A stretch of 64,000 nucleotides of DNA from Dryomyza anilis (lineage: Eukaryota > Arthropoda > Insecta > Diptera > Dryomyzidae): contig OX638132.1 of NCBI GenBank assembly GCA_951804985.1, forward strand, positions 106,611,737-106,675,736, read 5' to 3'. Shown here piece after piece: positions 26,771-38,684 of the stretch. Under the pieces are notes generated by a model that saw only the letters and a program-made list of their open reading frames with translations, did no database searches and was not told the DNA's origin. Numbering within the stretch: position 1 is the first letter of the stretch; each line of letters begins with the position of its first letter. A program made the translations under genes and the position numbers.

Positions 26771-27289
26771 GCGAAAAATTGTAAATCTGAGCCCCCCTGT
26801 GAAAAGCTCTATTACAAATTCAGCGGCATAAGAGCTGCTAGCTTTTGCAGATTTACAGTTCATCGTATTTTAGTGTGGTATTCGTACCATGTAGTATATA
26901 TACGATACAATACACAGAAACATCAATTTGTTGTTGCATCCCTTATAAAAGTGAAATACCACTTGTGTTGTAATTGAGAGTAGCCCTGAGGCATGTTTTT
27001 TGGTGTCGTATTTTGTGATTGTGAAAAGTTGTAAATCTGAGCCCCTGTGAAAAGCTCTTTTGCTAATTCAGCGGCATAAGAGCTGCTAGTTTTTACAGAT
27101 TTAAATTTGCAATGAGCGTATTCACAGTTCATCGTATTTTAGTATGATATTCGTACCATGTAATATATATACGATACAATAATACAGTAACGTCAAGTTA
27201 TTGTTGTATCCCTTATAAAAGTGAAATACCACTTGTGTTGTATTTGAAACTAGTCCTGAGGCATGTTTTTTGGTGTCATATTTTGTGAA
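26771..27289 (+). repeat. Tandem duplication, about 250-270 bp
   Basis: Two diverged copies (about 26771-27019 and 27020-27289) share TTGTAAATCTGAGCCCC, GCGGCATAAGAGCTGCTAG, TTCATCGTATTTTAGT and CCTTATAAAAGTGAAATACC. Copy 2 has an extra AAATTTGCAATGAGCGTATTC segment. No function is seen. Confidence 0.8.
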
Positions 27290-27582
27290 ATGAAGAAAAA
27301 TTGAAGAGAAATAGTGCACATTAATGTTAATTTATTTGTTTTTCTTTTAAAATCGAGGAATATTAAAGATAATTTCAAAAAAATCTAATTTTTCTAAGAC
27401 TCAGCTGCATTTATTTGACGAAATATTTTAACAAGCTGAAAAGTGGTGCTCAAAGTTCAATTGCCGTACTGTTGTATTCGTACAATGTCGTACCAAAACC
27501 ATGAAACTCTGAATACACTAAATGTTTACAAAGTTGCCCAACAAGAACACAGTCGGTCATTTTATTGATCATTTTAGGGGTA

Positions 27583-28610
<1,028 letters not shown>

Positions 28611-28611
28611 T

Positions 28612-29019
28612 AGCAATGAACAAAGTTTCCATCATAATTTCGCTCACATGTAGAATACCGTCGGGAAACATACGTTTACAAGGCTTTTTCTTACATGTAT
28701 AAGTGAGTCGCAAACATTTTTGCATTTGTGTTGAAGTTTCGGTCAGCTGTGTCTTGCTAGGTTGGTTTAGACTCTGTGTAACGTGTAACGCTGATTTAAA
28801 TTGATTGATTAAATTATTTTATTATATTGATTATCATTACATAAAGAGTAGCACGAATTTGTATTGAAATGAAAGATTTGAAAATTTAGAAAATAATTTT
28901 ACTTTATTTTTTCACAATTTACTTAGTTTTTTGAATTTTTGTTTTTTAAATGGCCATTTTGTTTCTCATTTCAAAAACTGATTGTAGATAAGTAAAATTC
29001 TAATAGATTTAATCGTAAT
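28612..29019. other. Gene-free AT-rich stretch
   Basis: No gene or repeat is recognised between the MITE and the LTR element. Confidence 0.5.
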
Positions 29020-29024
29020 TAAAT

Positions 29025-29196
29025 TTTTATTTAAACTCACTTTTTATATAAAAAGAACGAATGTGTTTATTTCAATATGTGAAATTCGATTAAGTGAAAA
29101 ATATTGACATAACAATCAAATACAAATTTCATTGATTGTTATGTTAAAAGTAAAATATATATAACAAGTTATAAAACCAAAAGTACATTTTTAACA
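29025..29196 (-). repeat. 3' LTR of the Copia-class element
   Basis: 172 bp, matching 32031-32202 except at the second base (29026 T, 32032 A). Its minus-strand start is TGTTAAAAATG. It abuts the polypurine tract at 29197-29205. Confidence 0.92.
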
Positions 29197-29205
29197 CCCC
29201 CTCTC
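29197..29205 (-). other. Polypurine tract
   Basis: GAGAGGGGG on the minus strand, immediately upstream of the 3' LTR; the expected primer site for plus-strand cDNA synthesis. Confidence 0.85.
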
Positions 29206-29227
29206 AATTATAAAATTCAAAGAATTT

Positions 29228-32026
29228 CTAATTGTTCTTAAACTTGTTATTTCTAATGATTTTGTAAATATTCCTTGCTTTGTTGGAACTTCCGTGTGTT
29301 TGAAGTTTTGGCGACGGAGGCGGCCCTCGATCTACCAGCGTATATCGAGGTGGTCCATCATCAATTCTTTTCGTCTTTTCACTGCGACAAGAGATGTCTT
29401 TGCTCTTTGTCTTCATATCACTGAGGACCTGTTGCACTTGACTGTTCTTCTCTTCCGCCAGTGTCAAATGCTCGCCGCTGTTATAGGCTGGCGCTGCACT
29501 GTCTTGTTCCTTTTCGAATAGATTTCCCGCATTAAAAGTGTAGTCATCACTTTCGATTGGATTATCACGGTCGATTTCAAAAGTTTTTCCTCTGTTTCCT
29601 TTTGCTCTTATTCCACCACATGAGGTATGTTTTGAAATGACTGACTCTGTAGTGTGCTCATCATCTGTGTGTTCATCGTCTGATGTTGATGCTTCCTCAT
29701 CTGTGTCATCATGTGCCTCACTGGACGTTGCACTCTTTTTGTACAGCAACGCCAAAATATTTTTAATTGTTTCTTGCATTTCGTCCGACACTTTGTACGT
29801 CATCGAGTCCATGGCGTTTCTGATGTTGTTCGCTGCCTTTGTGAAAACATTGCACATTGCATGTTCTGCATTATTCGCTGCATCTTTTTCCCTGTTGACC
29901 ATGGCGCCCATTGCATCAACTGCATCTGTAGAGGCCTTTTTTGCTTGTACACCCACTGCATGCCCGGAACCGGCTGCCACACGCATGGCATTTACACTCA
30001 TGGCATCTACTGCGTCACGAACTCCTGTAGCCATCTTCTTGGCATTTTCTCCAGCAGCCTCAACTGCGCCACGTGCGCCTGTTGCCACACTATTCGCCAA
30101 ATTCTCGATTGGTTTCTTGTACAACGGCATGCCTTCCTCCATAACACACTTGGTCAGCTCGTGCTTTATCACCTCATCCGGCTCTGATGAAATAACCAAA
30201 TCACGATCATCCAGCGTTTGGATCACTCGCTGAAAATCGCACAAAGCCTCGATCAACTGCACCGGAATCTTCATCTTTAAATCGGGACCCACATGTACAT
30301 GCGACACATGTTCCTTCTCGTCCAACAATATAATAATATCGCCCGGTTGTGATTCAGGCTCATGATCACATTCGCCCGTGAATATAATCGTCTGTCCGCC
30401 ACGCTTGTGCACCTCGAGTAATTTACGTATGCGCACTGTCTTGCGACCGCTGCATTGCTTGCAACCAGTCTTCTCCGAAATCATCTCACAACTGCCCATA
30501 CATTTGCGACACACCTGTCCGATCTGCTGCACGACGCCGGGACCAATGTTCTGAACGCGTCTCTCGTCATCATTACCGCGACACTGCATACATTTCTCGA
30601 TGGCGCCCTTCTTGCCGCCACGTCCCTCGACGGTATCTTGCTCTGAAGGTCCCACGACGATATCTGGTGCCACGACTATATCGTTCGAAATGTCATTATC
30701 TTCATCCCCCTCTTGATCGTTTCGGTGTATGGTTTTGATTTTCGTCTCTTCCTGCACATCATCATTGTGTCCGATTCTCGTGTTCCACAAGGCGCCTTCT
30801 TTTGATGTAGTTAAGTTGGCTACAGAATAGATTGCTCGCATTTTAATCTCGAATAAATTTCCACTGCGCCTTGCAGTTGCAATAACTTGGCCATCTTTCT
30901 CCAACGTTGCATTGATTTTCTTGAACTGCACGTTGATACCAGCCTGCACCATCTTGCTAACTGAAAGCAGGTTTTCACGAAGTTGTGAGCTGTATAAGAC
31001 ATTCTTTAATAGCAATTCGGTTCCAGTATCGCTTAATCCACGGATCTCTCCAACTGCAGATACTTCAATACTCGCATCTGCTTTTGCTACGTTGATATAA
31101 CGCGGACTTGACAAATATTGCAGTTTGTAAAACAATTTATCATCATTTACAAAATGATCCGTCGCTCCAGAATCCAATGCAAACGCAACTTCATTTTTCG
31201 TTGCAATTGATTTTTTCTGATTGCCATTGTCAGCCATGAAACTTACAGCAGGTTTACTTTCTGCCGAATACCTAGCATCCTTAGACCGACAATCCTTCTT
31301 CATGTGCCCATATTTTCCGCACTTATGGCAGTTTCCATTGAAGCGATTGTTTGGGACTGAGTGTGTATTGTTGAACCGATCTCCATTTCGCTGCGTTGTA
31401 AAAGCAGTAACCTTTTCTACAGCTTCTTCTACATAACGGTTCTTCTTTTTGGACTCCTCTGCTAAGAGGCGTGGTTTCACCGCTGCCAATGTTAATTCCT
31501 CTTCATTCATATTTTCCAAAGCGGTCACTACTGCATCATATGATTCAGGCAGGGTCAAAAAGAGCTGCGACACTAAATCAGCCTCTTCTGGTTTTGCACC
31601 CGCCGTCTTTAGCTGCCGTATTAGAGAATCGAATTTAAGTAGATGTGCACTTAAATCTTCTCCATCTCTCAGTCGAAGATTTGCCAGCTCTTTTCGCACA
31701 ATTGTTTGGCATTGTGGTGATTTACGTGCGAATGTAGCGACCAATGCATTCCACATCTCTTTTGCGGTTGATTTGTCCCTTATGTATTCCAGGTAATCAT
31801 CGTGGACTAAGCTGGTTATGATGTCCTGCGCCTTCGCATCTTTCCTTTGAAAATCGTCCGGTACCGTCGTAGACACGCTGCTTCCTGATGCTGTTCCTGG
31901 AGCTGACTGCTTTACAGCTTCCAGGCAACCCGCTGAAGCCAGATGCTTCTCCACACGAAATTTCCAATTTTCAAAGTTTGCTCCTGCAAACTGTGCAATT
32001 CCCGAAGATTTTTCGTTGGTGCCCAT
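29228..32026 (-). CDS. Gag-protease fused to DnaJA-type chaperone core
   Basis: A 932-aa frame of mixed origin. Residues 1-421 are a Copia-class gag and protease: a GANFENWKFRVEKHL start, a gag helical region, a zinc knuckle CHKCGKYGHMKKDC at 233-246, the protease motif DSGATDHF at 285-292, and the start of the pre-integrase motif LWNTRIGHN at about 413-421. There the retroviral-type homology stops. Residues 422-466 are an acidic linker. Residues 467-641 resemble the cysteine-rich and first C-terminal domains of a type-I DnaJ (DNAJA1/Droj2 type), with CMQC, CRKC and CKQCSGRK repeats and GDHEPESQPGDIIILLDEKE in slightly altered form. The J domain, the first Cys repeat and the distal dimerisation part are absent. 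Residues 642-770 are Ala-rich amphipathic repeats and 771-932 are acidic and polar, both of unknown source. It cannot act as a normal Hsp70 co-chaperone without a J domain; whether it packages RNA or binds clients is unknown. The start codon lies inside the primer-binding site. Confidence 0.88.
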   Translation of the reverse strand: MGTNEKSSGIAQFAGANFENWKFRVEKHLASAGCLEAVKQSAPGTASGSSVSTTVPDDFQRKDAKAQDIITSLVHDDYLEYIRDKSTAKEMWNALVATFARKSPQCQTIVRKELANLRLRDGEDLSAHLLKFDSLIRQLKTAGAKPEEADLVSQLFLTLPESYDAVVTALENMNEEELTLAAVKPRLLAEESKKKNRYVEEAVEKVTAFTTQRNGDRFNNTHSVPNNRFNGNCHKCGKYGHMKKDCRSKDARYSAESKPAVSFMADNGNQKKSIATKNEVAFALDSGATDHFVNDDKLFYKLQYLSSPRYINVAKADASIEVSAVGEIRGLSDTGTELLLKNVLYSSQLRENLLSVSKMVQAGINVQFKKINATLEKDGQVIATARRSGNLFEIKMRAIYSVANLTTSKEGALWNTRIGHNDDVQEETKIKTIHRNDQEGDEDNDISNDIVVAPDIVVGPSEQDTVEGRGGKKGAIEKCMQCRGNDDERRVQNIGPGVVQQIGQVCRKCMGSCEMISEKTGCKQCSGRKTVRIRKLLEVHKRGGQTIIFTGECDHEPESQPGDIIILLDEKEHVSHVHVGPDLKMKIPVQLIEALCDFQRVIQTLDDRDLVISSEPDEVIKHELTKCVMEEGMPLYKKPIENLANSVATGARGAVEAAGENAKKMATGVRDAVDAMSVNAMRVAAGSGHAVGVQAKKASTDAVDAMGAMVNREKDAANNAEHAMCNVFTKAANNIRNAMDSMTYKVSDEMQETIKNILALLYKKSATSSEAHDDTDEEASTSDDEHTDDEHTTESVISKHTSCGGIRAKGNRGKTFEIDRDNPIESDDYTFNAGNLFEKEQDSAAPAYNSGEHLTLAEEKNSQVQQVLSDMKTKSKDISCRSEKTKRIDDGPPRYTLVDRGPPPSPKLQTHGSSNKARNIYKIIRNNKFKNN

Positions 32027-32030
32027 AACC
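32019..32030 (-). other. Primer-binding site, initiator-tRNA half type
   Basis: Minus strand GGTTATGGGCAC directly next to the 5' LTR. The first ten bases are complementary to the anticodon-loop region of initiator tRNA-Met, the half-tRNA primer used by Copia. The gag ATG (32026-32024) overlaps it. Confidence 0.8.
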
Positions 32031-32202
32031 TATTATTTAAACTCACTTTTTATATAAAAAGAACGAATGTGTTTATTTCAATATGTGAAATTCGATTAAG
32101 TGAAAAATATTGACATAACAATCAAATACAAATTTCATTGATTGTTATGTTAAAAGTAAAATATATATAACAAGTTATAAAACCAAAAGTACATTTTTAA
32201 CA
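32031..32202 (-). repeat. 5' LTR of the Copia-class element
   Basis: 172 bp, the promoter-bearing LTR for the minus-strand element. It ends 302 bp from the start codon of the + strand Tudor gene and points away from it. Confidence 0.92.
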
Positions 32203-32504
32203 TAAATTAATCGTAAATAATGTGAAAAATAAATCCGAAGTTGCACAAATTTTTTCCATATCAGTTTTTTTTCACAATTCCGCGGTACTTCTAACGCTTC
32301 CTTGTCTACTTTTAGAAATGCAACACTGTTGAAATTTATTTTCTGAGTACGAACTTTGGCAACTCTGCTTAATTTCGTTGTTTGCTGAATATATTCAAAT
32401 TCCCGTTAGTCCTCTGGTCGAAGCGTCTCAGCATTTTTTTTATTACAATACTTCATTCTTTTGCAGTTTAAATTGCGTTAAATTGGAAATTTGAAGCAAC
32501 TACC

Positions 32505-35500
32505 ATGAATGGTTTGGCAGATTCAAATTCAATATGCAACAAGTGTGGCAAACCTGCCACAATGATGTGTCAGCGTTGCCTGGAGCTTTACTGCAGCGCC
32601 GATTGTCAGGTGCTTGATTGGAAGGAGCACAAGAGTACATGCCACCAAATGCCGTAAGTTCTTGATTTATGTCCCAGGCTGCTTTAAACCTCGGCACTTT
32701 GCAGGAACTTGGTGCCGATGAGCAAAGTGCTACGATACTCCGCCTCGCACAACAGCATCCTAAATGATTCCACATTATCGGAAGGCATGCGTCGCCCGAA
32801 CAACATGCGCAAGGCACACAATCCACTGCCGCAAAGCAAAAGCGGTGATGATACGCTTCCCGCACCGAAGACATTCGTTAAGAGCAACGAAACGGCTGTC
32901 GCGACGCAACTTTTGGACGACAAGTACTTTACACTGAAGCCTAAGGTCCGTGAACTCAACGCCGAGGTTTCCAAGGGCGCAGTTCCCAAGGGTGGCGGGG
33001 TCTCGGACAAAAGTCAATTGGTATTGGAGAAAATACCTGCTTGGACTGCGCCCTTTTTGCCGCCAAAAGGAGTCTTCTTCGATGTCATCGTGCAGTTCAA
33101 GGACGTAGAGGAGCCCGACGTCATCTGGGTGACTGAAGCAAAGTACGACAAACCGTTGGGAAAGCTGCTCACCGAAATAAATCACCGAAACACTAGCTTG
33201 CAGCCTTGCCAGCCGGAAGAAGTGCGCCTGGGCGCCCTTGTCGCCGCGCCACTTGATGCAATATACTACCGAGCCGTCGTCCTGGAGACAAGCGCCAACG
33301 CACAGATGGCCACTGTGCGTCTTATCGACTATGGCAACAAACTGCAGGTAAAGTTCCAGCAATTACGATCGCCCATTCCAATTATGCGCAACTTAAACGC
33401 TTATTGCATACGCGTGCGCATGCCACCCGACTGCAACACCCAATCGATCGATATAGAGTCGCTGCTCACTATTCGAATGCTGGGCGCTGATAAGCAATTT
33501 GATGGTATTTACAAGGTGCAACTAAAGGCAAAGTCTTTGCCACTTCATCTCCCACATGGGCTGCTATCAAACGGTGCGGCAGTGACTCTGAAAAAAGTCT
33601 TTATCGGGGGCCAACATGCACTTGTGCAGTTGAAGCTGCACAACAGCGATGGTCTGCTGGATATGCACAACACGCTAACTAGCACAGACGCCGAAATCCC
33701 CATCCTGACCGTACCGGCCACTGAAGAAAGTTTTGTCGCTGCACGCACTGCTAAGGGATGGCGACGTGCCAGCGTGCTGGGCCACTGCGATGCAAATCGA
33801 ATGTATTTAGTGTATCTTATAGACGAAGGCATTGTCGGCATGTGCAAGCAGTTGGCCAATATTCCAGAGGGTTTTCTGGCAGCACCGATCGCTGTCATTG
33901 CCATTCAGGTGACTTCCCCAACAAACTTTCTGGATGAACGCAAGCTCGAGCATGTTGACAACCTAAATCTGCGTCTGCTGGCGGCCACCGAATTCTCTTT
34001 CAACAGCACTGCCAAGTCGCTGCCCTGCGAGTTGCTGGACAATAAGCAGAAGTTGGTTGAAGTGGTTGCCCACACTTTTACGGGCAGCTTGGACGCGCTG
34101 GGCATCAAGTGCTGGTCAGAAAGCATCATTGATGGTGCTCGGGTGTACATCACTAATGTACTTACGCAGGCTGAGGTTTTCATATCGACTACTTCGACCT
34201 TGGAGTATCCGCAAATTTTCTCCTCGCTCGCTGATAAATGCGATCCCTACAATGACGGCGAGCCAATCACCAAAGACGACATCGTACTGGCGGGTACGGG
34301 AACTAGTGGTGTATACTTCCGGGCAAAGGTGAGTATAAAAGCGAGTCCGTTCTGGTCTCTTGATATGAAAATGTCGGCGATTAAAGCCGATATGTATTTC
34401 ATACTGTTCCATTTAATAACTGCAAGTATTCCAAACTGTCGCTTCCATTTTAAAAAATTGTGTTAAAAAGATAAAGTAATTGTTTAACTATTTACGTGAA
34501 CTGAGATATGAATATACAGCAATTTGAAAAATAATAGGAAGAATTCACATTTTTTAGAAGTGTTGTTGAATAAGAACAATCAAATATTATTATTATTTAA
34601 ATGCTTTGGAATTATGCCATTGCAATGTCGTGTTATTTTTACATGTTTTTTAATCTATATCAAAGAAATGCGGTATATTTTGTAAATGAGTCTTCAATTT
34701 AGGTGTAAAAAATAAGATCAGTGATAAGACATTAGTTACAAAATGCATATATTTTCGTCAGCTATTAAATATAGAACTTATAGTTATATTAGGGTAATTT
34801 CTAGAAATTGTTGAATATTTGAAATATTTTATATTTCTCTTTTTTGACTGGTGATAACTTACTTTACACGGAAATAAATAAAAGACCCACTTAGACTAAT
34901 CTGCAACAAATATTCATATAGCATCAATAGTTTATGAGTCTTCAAAGATAGGACAACAATTACATTCCACATTTACTATAAAAAAATGATATTTCTTTGC
35001 GCTAGTTAATATTTTAGGTGACAATATCCTATAATTTTGAAAGTGCCGATACAAAATTTATATGGTTTTTCGCATTTTACTAAAATAAATACCAATTTTA
35101 AAAAATGCGTGTAGGTGCTGTCGTCCGGAGCCAACGGTTCGCTCATAGTACTGGACATCGACACCGGACTTGTTTGCGATGTTTCGCGCAGCGCTGTCCG
35201 CCGTCCAAATTTATTCGTTCGCTCATGTCCGGTGTACGCCAAGAAGGTAAAGCTAGTGAATGTGGAAAAAATTCCGATTCAACTAGTGGACAACAAAGCC
35301 GTATTGACTCTGATGCAATGTAAGGAAAACATGGCCGAGTTCATTGTTAAGCACGACAACGCTAACCCAGACGTGGTTGACCTCATGCTGGCCAAGGAAG
35401 ATCACCAGTCGCTGAGCAAACAATTACTACCTTTAATATTCGAAAAGTGTGCCGACGCTACCAGCATATCCGACTGTTCTCCGACGCTGGCAGCAGCGTT

Positions 35501-37851
35501 TAATGATTGTGTGATTGCCAGTAACACGCCGCTACCTCCATCACCTCCCGACACTCCCGTTCTTAGGGACGCTCCGCTTGTAGTCACTGACTCGGAACAT
35601 GTATCAATATCAGCTGCAGAAAAGGAGCCAACTAATGCCGCAGCAGTTTTGCCCAATTTAACGACGGAAGCTGACACAGAAATTTTTACTTTGGCTGATG
35701 TCGCAGTTATGCCGATCACAGAGGGCGAGGATGTAACCATCTATGTACTGGACCCTTCAACTATTTCCGACGGTTACATCACTGCAGCCGACATAAAATC
35801 TAGTGCCAAAATGGCCACCTACTTGTGCGCTTTGCAAAAACATGTGAAATGTCCGCACTTGGAGAGGGGCTATCAGCCAAAGTAAGTAAAAGCACACCAA
35901 ACGATATCGAACGTAATCGTTCGAATGAACATTATGATATTTTTTTCTACGATATCGTTTTCGAAAAATGTTTATCGTTAACGATATCGTTGTTCTAAGT
36001 ATTTTTGATATCCTCAAAATATCGAAAAGTAGTTCAATTTCTACATTGACTTGAAATTGAATTTAATAACGATATCGAATTGAATATATTTAATTTTGAT
36101 ATCAGAAAAAAAAATGTATGTTATCAAACTTGATATTCTGAACCAGGTCAAAAATACCTCGTTGTTTCCTTGCGGAACCACTTGGCATCCGGACTTCAAA
36201 ATTGAAAAAGTGCATTTTGTAAAAAATCGCCAAAACTTTAAATTATAGCAAACAATAATAAAAAAATAAGGGTATTCATTTCACTTCGTATCCACTACGT
36301 ATATGCGTATGTCGTAAAAATTACAAGCTTCATAGTGTACAATTCTTACGAAATACGTATATACGCAGGCGATACGAAGTGAAATGAATACCCTCAATAA
36401 TTTTTGTATTTTGTTTATTACGTTGCTTGCACATTTGTCAAAGATTTCCGAATTATGAAATAAAAGTTATATATTCTTATGGATTTCGACATTCTACAAA
36501 TAAATGTTATTTAGGATTTTTCCTAGACATGCTGTTTCAAGCATAAAAGTATGAAAAATTAGCATTTTGTTTTGATGAAACAGTTTTTTATACTACGAGA
36601 GATTTGACATTAATGCTCTCCATCACCTTTTAATTAACATATATTAGATTCTCGGGCGTTTTATTATTGAATCCCGGTGCCTGACAGTTCCGCAAAGAAC
36701 CAACCAAAAATTCGAAAATATCCACTAAAATAAAATATTAAATGTATTTCAAACACTAGCTTCTAGAATCTAGATACTACAGCGATCACGAACATAGTTT
36801 TTTCAGCTTTGATTCCGGCGAATTCACCACAATAATATTTTTTTGAAAGTATGCAATTTTACAAAAGTTAATTTTCTTGAGGTTGGTTTTTGAAAGTCCG
36901 CTCCTTAAATGAAAGATTTTCTCTTAATAGTGTCAGAAACAAAAACCGCAAAAAAAAAAACTCGTTTTTAAATGAAGACTAATAATATATATATATATTT
37001 AAATTCTGTCCTAAACTTAAAACTAACATCTAGAAAAAGTCAAAACAAAATAAAAATGATTTTTAATTCTCTAAAAACCGCTAAAATCGTTTTCACTTAA
37101 ACACTGCAGTAATATTTTTTTTGTTTATGAACCAAACCAAATGCTTTTAACGGTAGTTTTATAATTTTTGAGCGTAAATTTCTGGACTCAAAAAATTAAC
37201 ATCACTTGTGGAAGTTGACCTAGGAGGTCACATAAACCTATGGCCCAAATAAATTAACTGACTAGACCTTTACAACGATATATCAAATTTGATTATCGAA
37301 CATGACGAAAAAACGATTCTGGCAGCCTCCAAAAAATGTTTTGTTTTTTAATTTATTTGACAAAAGTGGCAAAGAAAACCACCTGTATGCAAAGTCTATG
37401 TCAAATACATACTCTACTCTCTGATACAATACAAATGACCTCTTCTTAACAGGCGCCATGAAGTTTGTCTGGCTCTCTTCGCGGAGGACGGTGATTGGTA
37501 TCGAGCGCTATGTATGGGTGAATTGAAGAATGACCTTTACCACATAATGTTCCTCGATTATGGCAATTTTTGCGATGTGACTAAGACCGATATAATGCCC
37601 ATCACGAAGGATCTAATGTATCCCTCCAACGCCAACACGTGTTACGTGGAAGGTACGTGTAACTACAATGTATCCTATGGTTTAACTATACTGTTTGCGT
37701 TTCCATAGGCTTACCTAAACCGCTTACAAAGCAGCAGATTGTTAATTTTAGCAATGCTACCAGCAATCAAAAAATCTCTTGTTCGGTGAAGCGCCAAGAG
37801 GAAGATTCCTTCACAATCACATTTAAGGACTTGGATAAATATTTGCGTTAA
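32505..37851 (+). CDS. MYND-finger, four-Tudor protein (TDRD1-like)
   Basis: Five exons: 32505-32653, 32705-34328, 35115-35881, 37453-37652, 37709-37851; all GT/AG, phases agree, 960 aa. The MYND zinc finger is at residues 11-46 (CNKC, CQRC, CSADC, HKSTC). Extended Tudor modules have cores near 223-265 (LGALVAAPLDAIYYRAVV, then RLIDYGN), 390-430 (degenerate, VYLIDEG), 575-620 (VYFRAKVLSS, LDIDTG, split by intron 2) and 849-890 (ALFAEDGDWYRALCMGE, FLDYGNF). Such proteins bind symmetrically dimethylated arginines on Piwi proteins and work in germline nuage piRNA biogenesis; Drosophila relatives with MYND plus Tudor are Vreteno, CG9684 and CG9925. Which orthologue this is cannot be settled by eye. 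Modules 2 and 3 lack full aromatic cages. The terminal exon has the same phase-1 GLP junction as the minus-strand paralogue. Confidence 0.93.
35889..36115. repeat. ACGATATCG-motif cluster in Tudor intron 3
   Basis: Repeated AACGATATCG, ATATCGTT, TATCGAA and ATCGTTCG motifs in both orientations. The iterated short palindromes resemble the subterminal clusters of the other elements in this window. No ends with target duplication are seen. Confidence 0.5.
36269..36394. mobile_element. 126-bp hairpin MITE in Tudor intron 3
   Basis: AGGGTATTCATTTCACTTCG plus TAT (36269-36291) is perfectly inverted at 36372-36394. The inner parts TACGTATATGCGTA and TACGTATATACGCA extend the symmetry, so nearly the whole element could fold on itself. 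No clear target duplication. Confidence 0.75.
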
Positions 37852-37852
37852 T

Positions 37853-38684
37853 ACAATTTCATAATTTTATTAACTGATTTGACTTAAGACCTATATCAAA
37901 TGTAATTTGTTTTTCAAGAAGTTTTTTTTTTATTTTTTCGTTGCAATACGTCGTTAATTTTTTTTAATTAAAATATTATTTTCCGTAAAATAATTTTTTT
38001 CTTTTTGACATTATTTCTTTGAATTGAAAAAAATATGTAACTTTTTAATAACTGTTGGTCTTTAATAAAACGTATGGAATTATTGTTTTTAGTTTAACTA
38101 AAGTTAACATTAATCGAACTGTTATTTGGCATTGTTACTACTGAAATAGAAAATTCGATTTATCCGTCAAAAACGTTTAACAGCTTCGCTTGTATGCAAT
38201 TAACGTCAAATACGAAAAATTTGTTCCACGAAAACTCATTTCTTACTTTTAATTTACATTTAATTTACTCATAAATTATATACATTATTATATATGTACA
38301 TTATTTTTTAATAAAGAAATATATTTTTGTTCTCAAATAAGTTGTTCACTCAAATACACATTGTGTTCACTCAAATTTAAATTTTGCATTAAAATTAAAT
38401 GTTTTAATTTTTGAATGAAATAATGCAAAAACTAAATTGTCGGGCTCTAGGTCTACCAAATGCAACATGTATTTTGCACTGGTTCAAAAAACAACAACAG
38501 TAATTGACAAAAAACTAAAAACAGCTAAACTTCCTCATCAGCGGTCTTGTATGCAGTTTATGCTTAGCTAATCCTATATCTTTACTTTGTATAATGAACA
38601 AAATGCGAATTCTGTTCTGCACAAAGCAACGAGTAGGCAAGCAGCAAAAACTGCGCCATGCTTAATTTATAACAATTAATATAA
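37853..38684. other. Tudor gene 3' flank
   Basis: AATAAA at 38064-38069, about 215 bp past the stop codon, is the likely poly(A) signal. The remainder is AT-rich with no gene. Confidence 0.5.

Larger units (their letters stand above)
29020..32207 (-). mobile_element. Non-autonomous Copia-class LTR retrotransposon with captured host sequence
   Basis: A complete element, 29025-32202, bordered by the 5-bp direct duplication TAAAT (29020-29024 and 32203-32207), the length Copia elements make. The two LTRs of 172 bp differ at one base. Read on the minus strand, the LTR starts TGTTAAAAATG. The primer-binding site GGTTATGGGC directly follows the 5' LTR, and the polypurine tract GAGAGGGGG directly precedes the 3' LTR. 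The interior is filled by a single frame of 932 codons that lacks integrase, reverse transcriptase and RNase H, so movement would need proteins from another element. Near-identical LTRs and an intact frame indicate a recent insertion. Confidence 0.92.

Noticed and set aside
29637..30233. Plus-strand frame of 198 codons
   Set aside because: Antisense shadow of the fusion gene on the minus strand.
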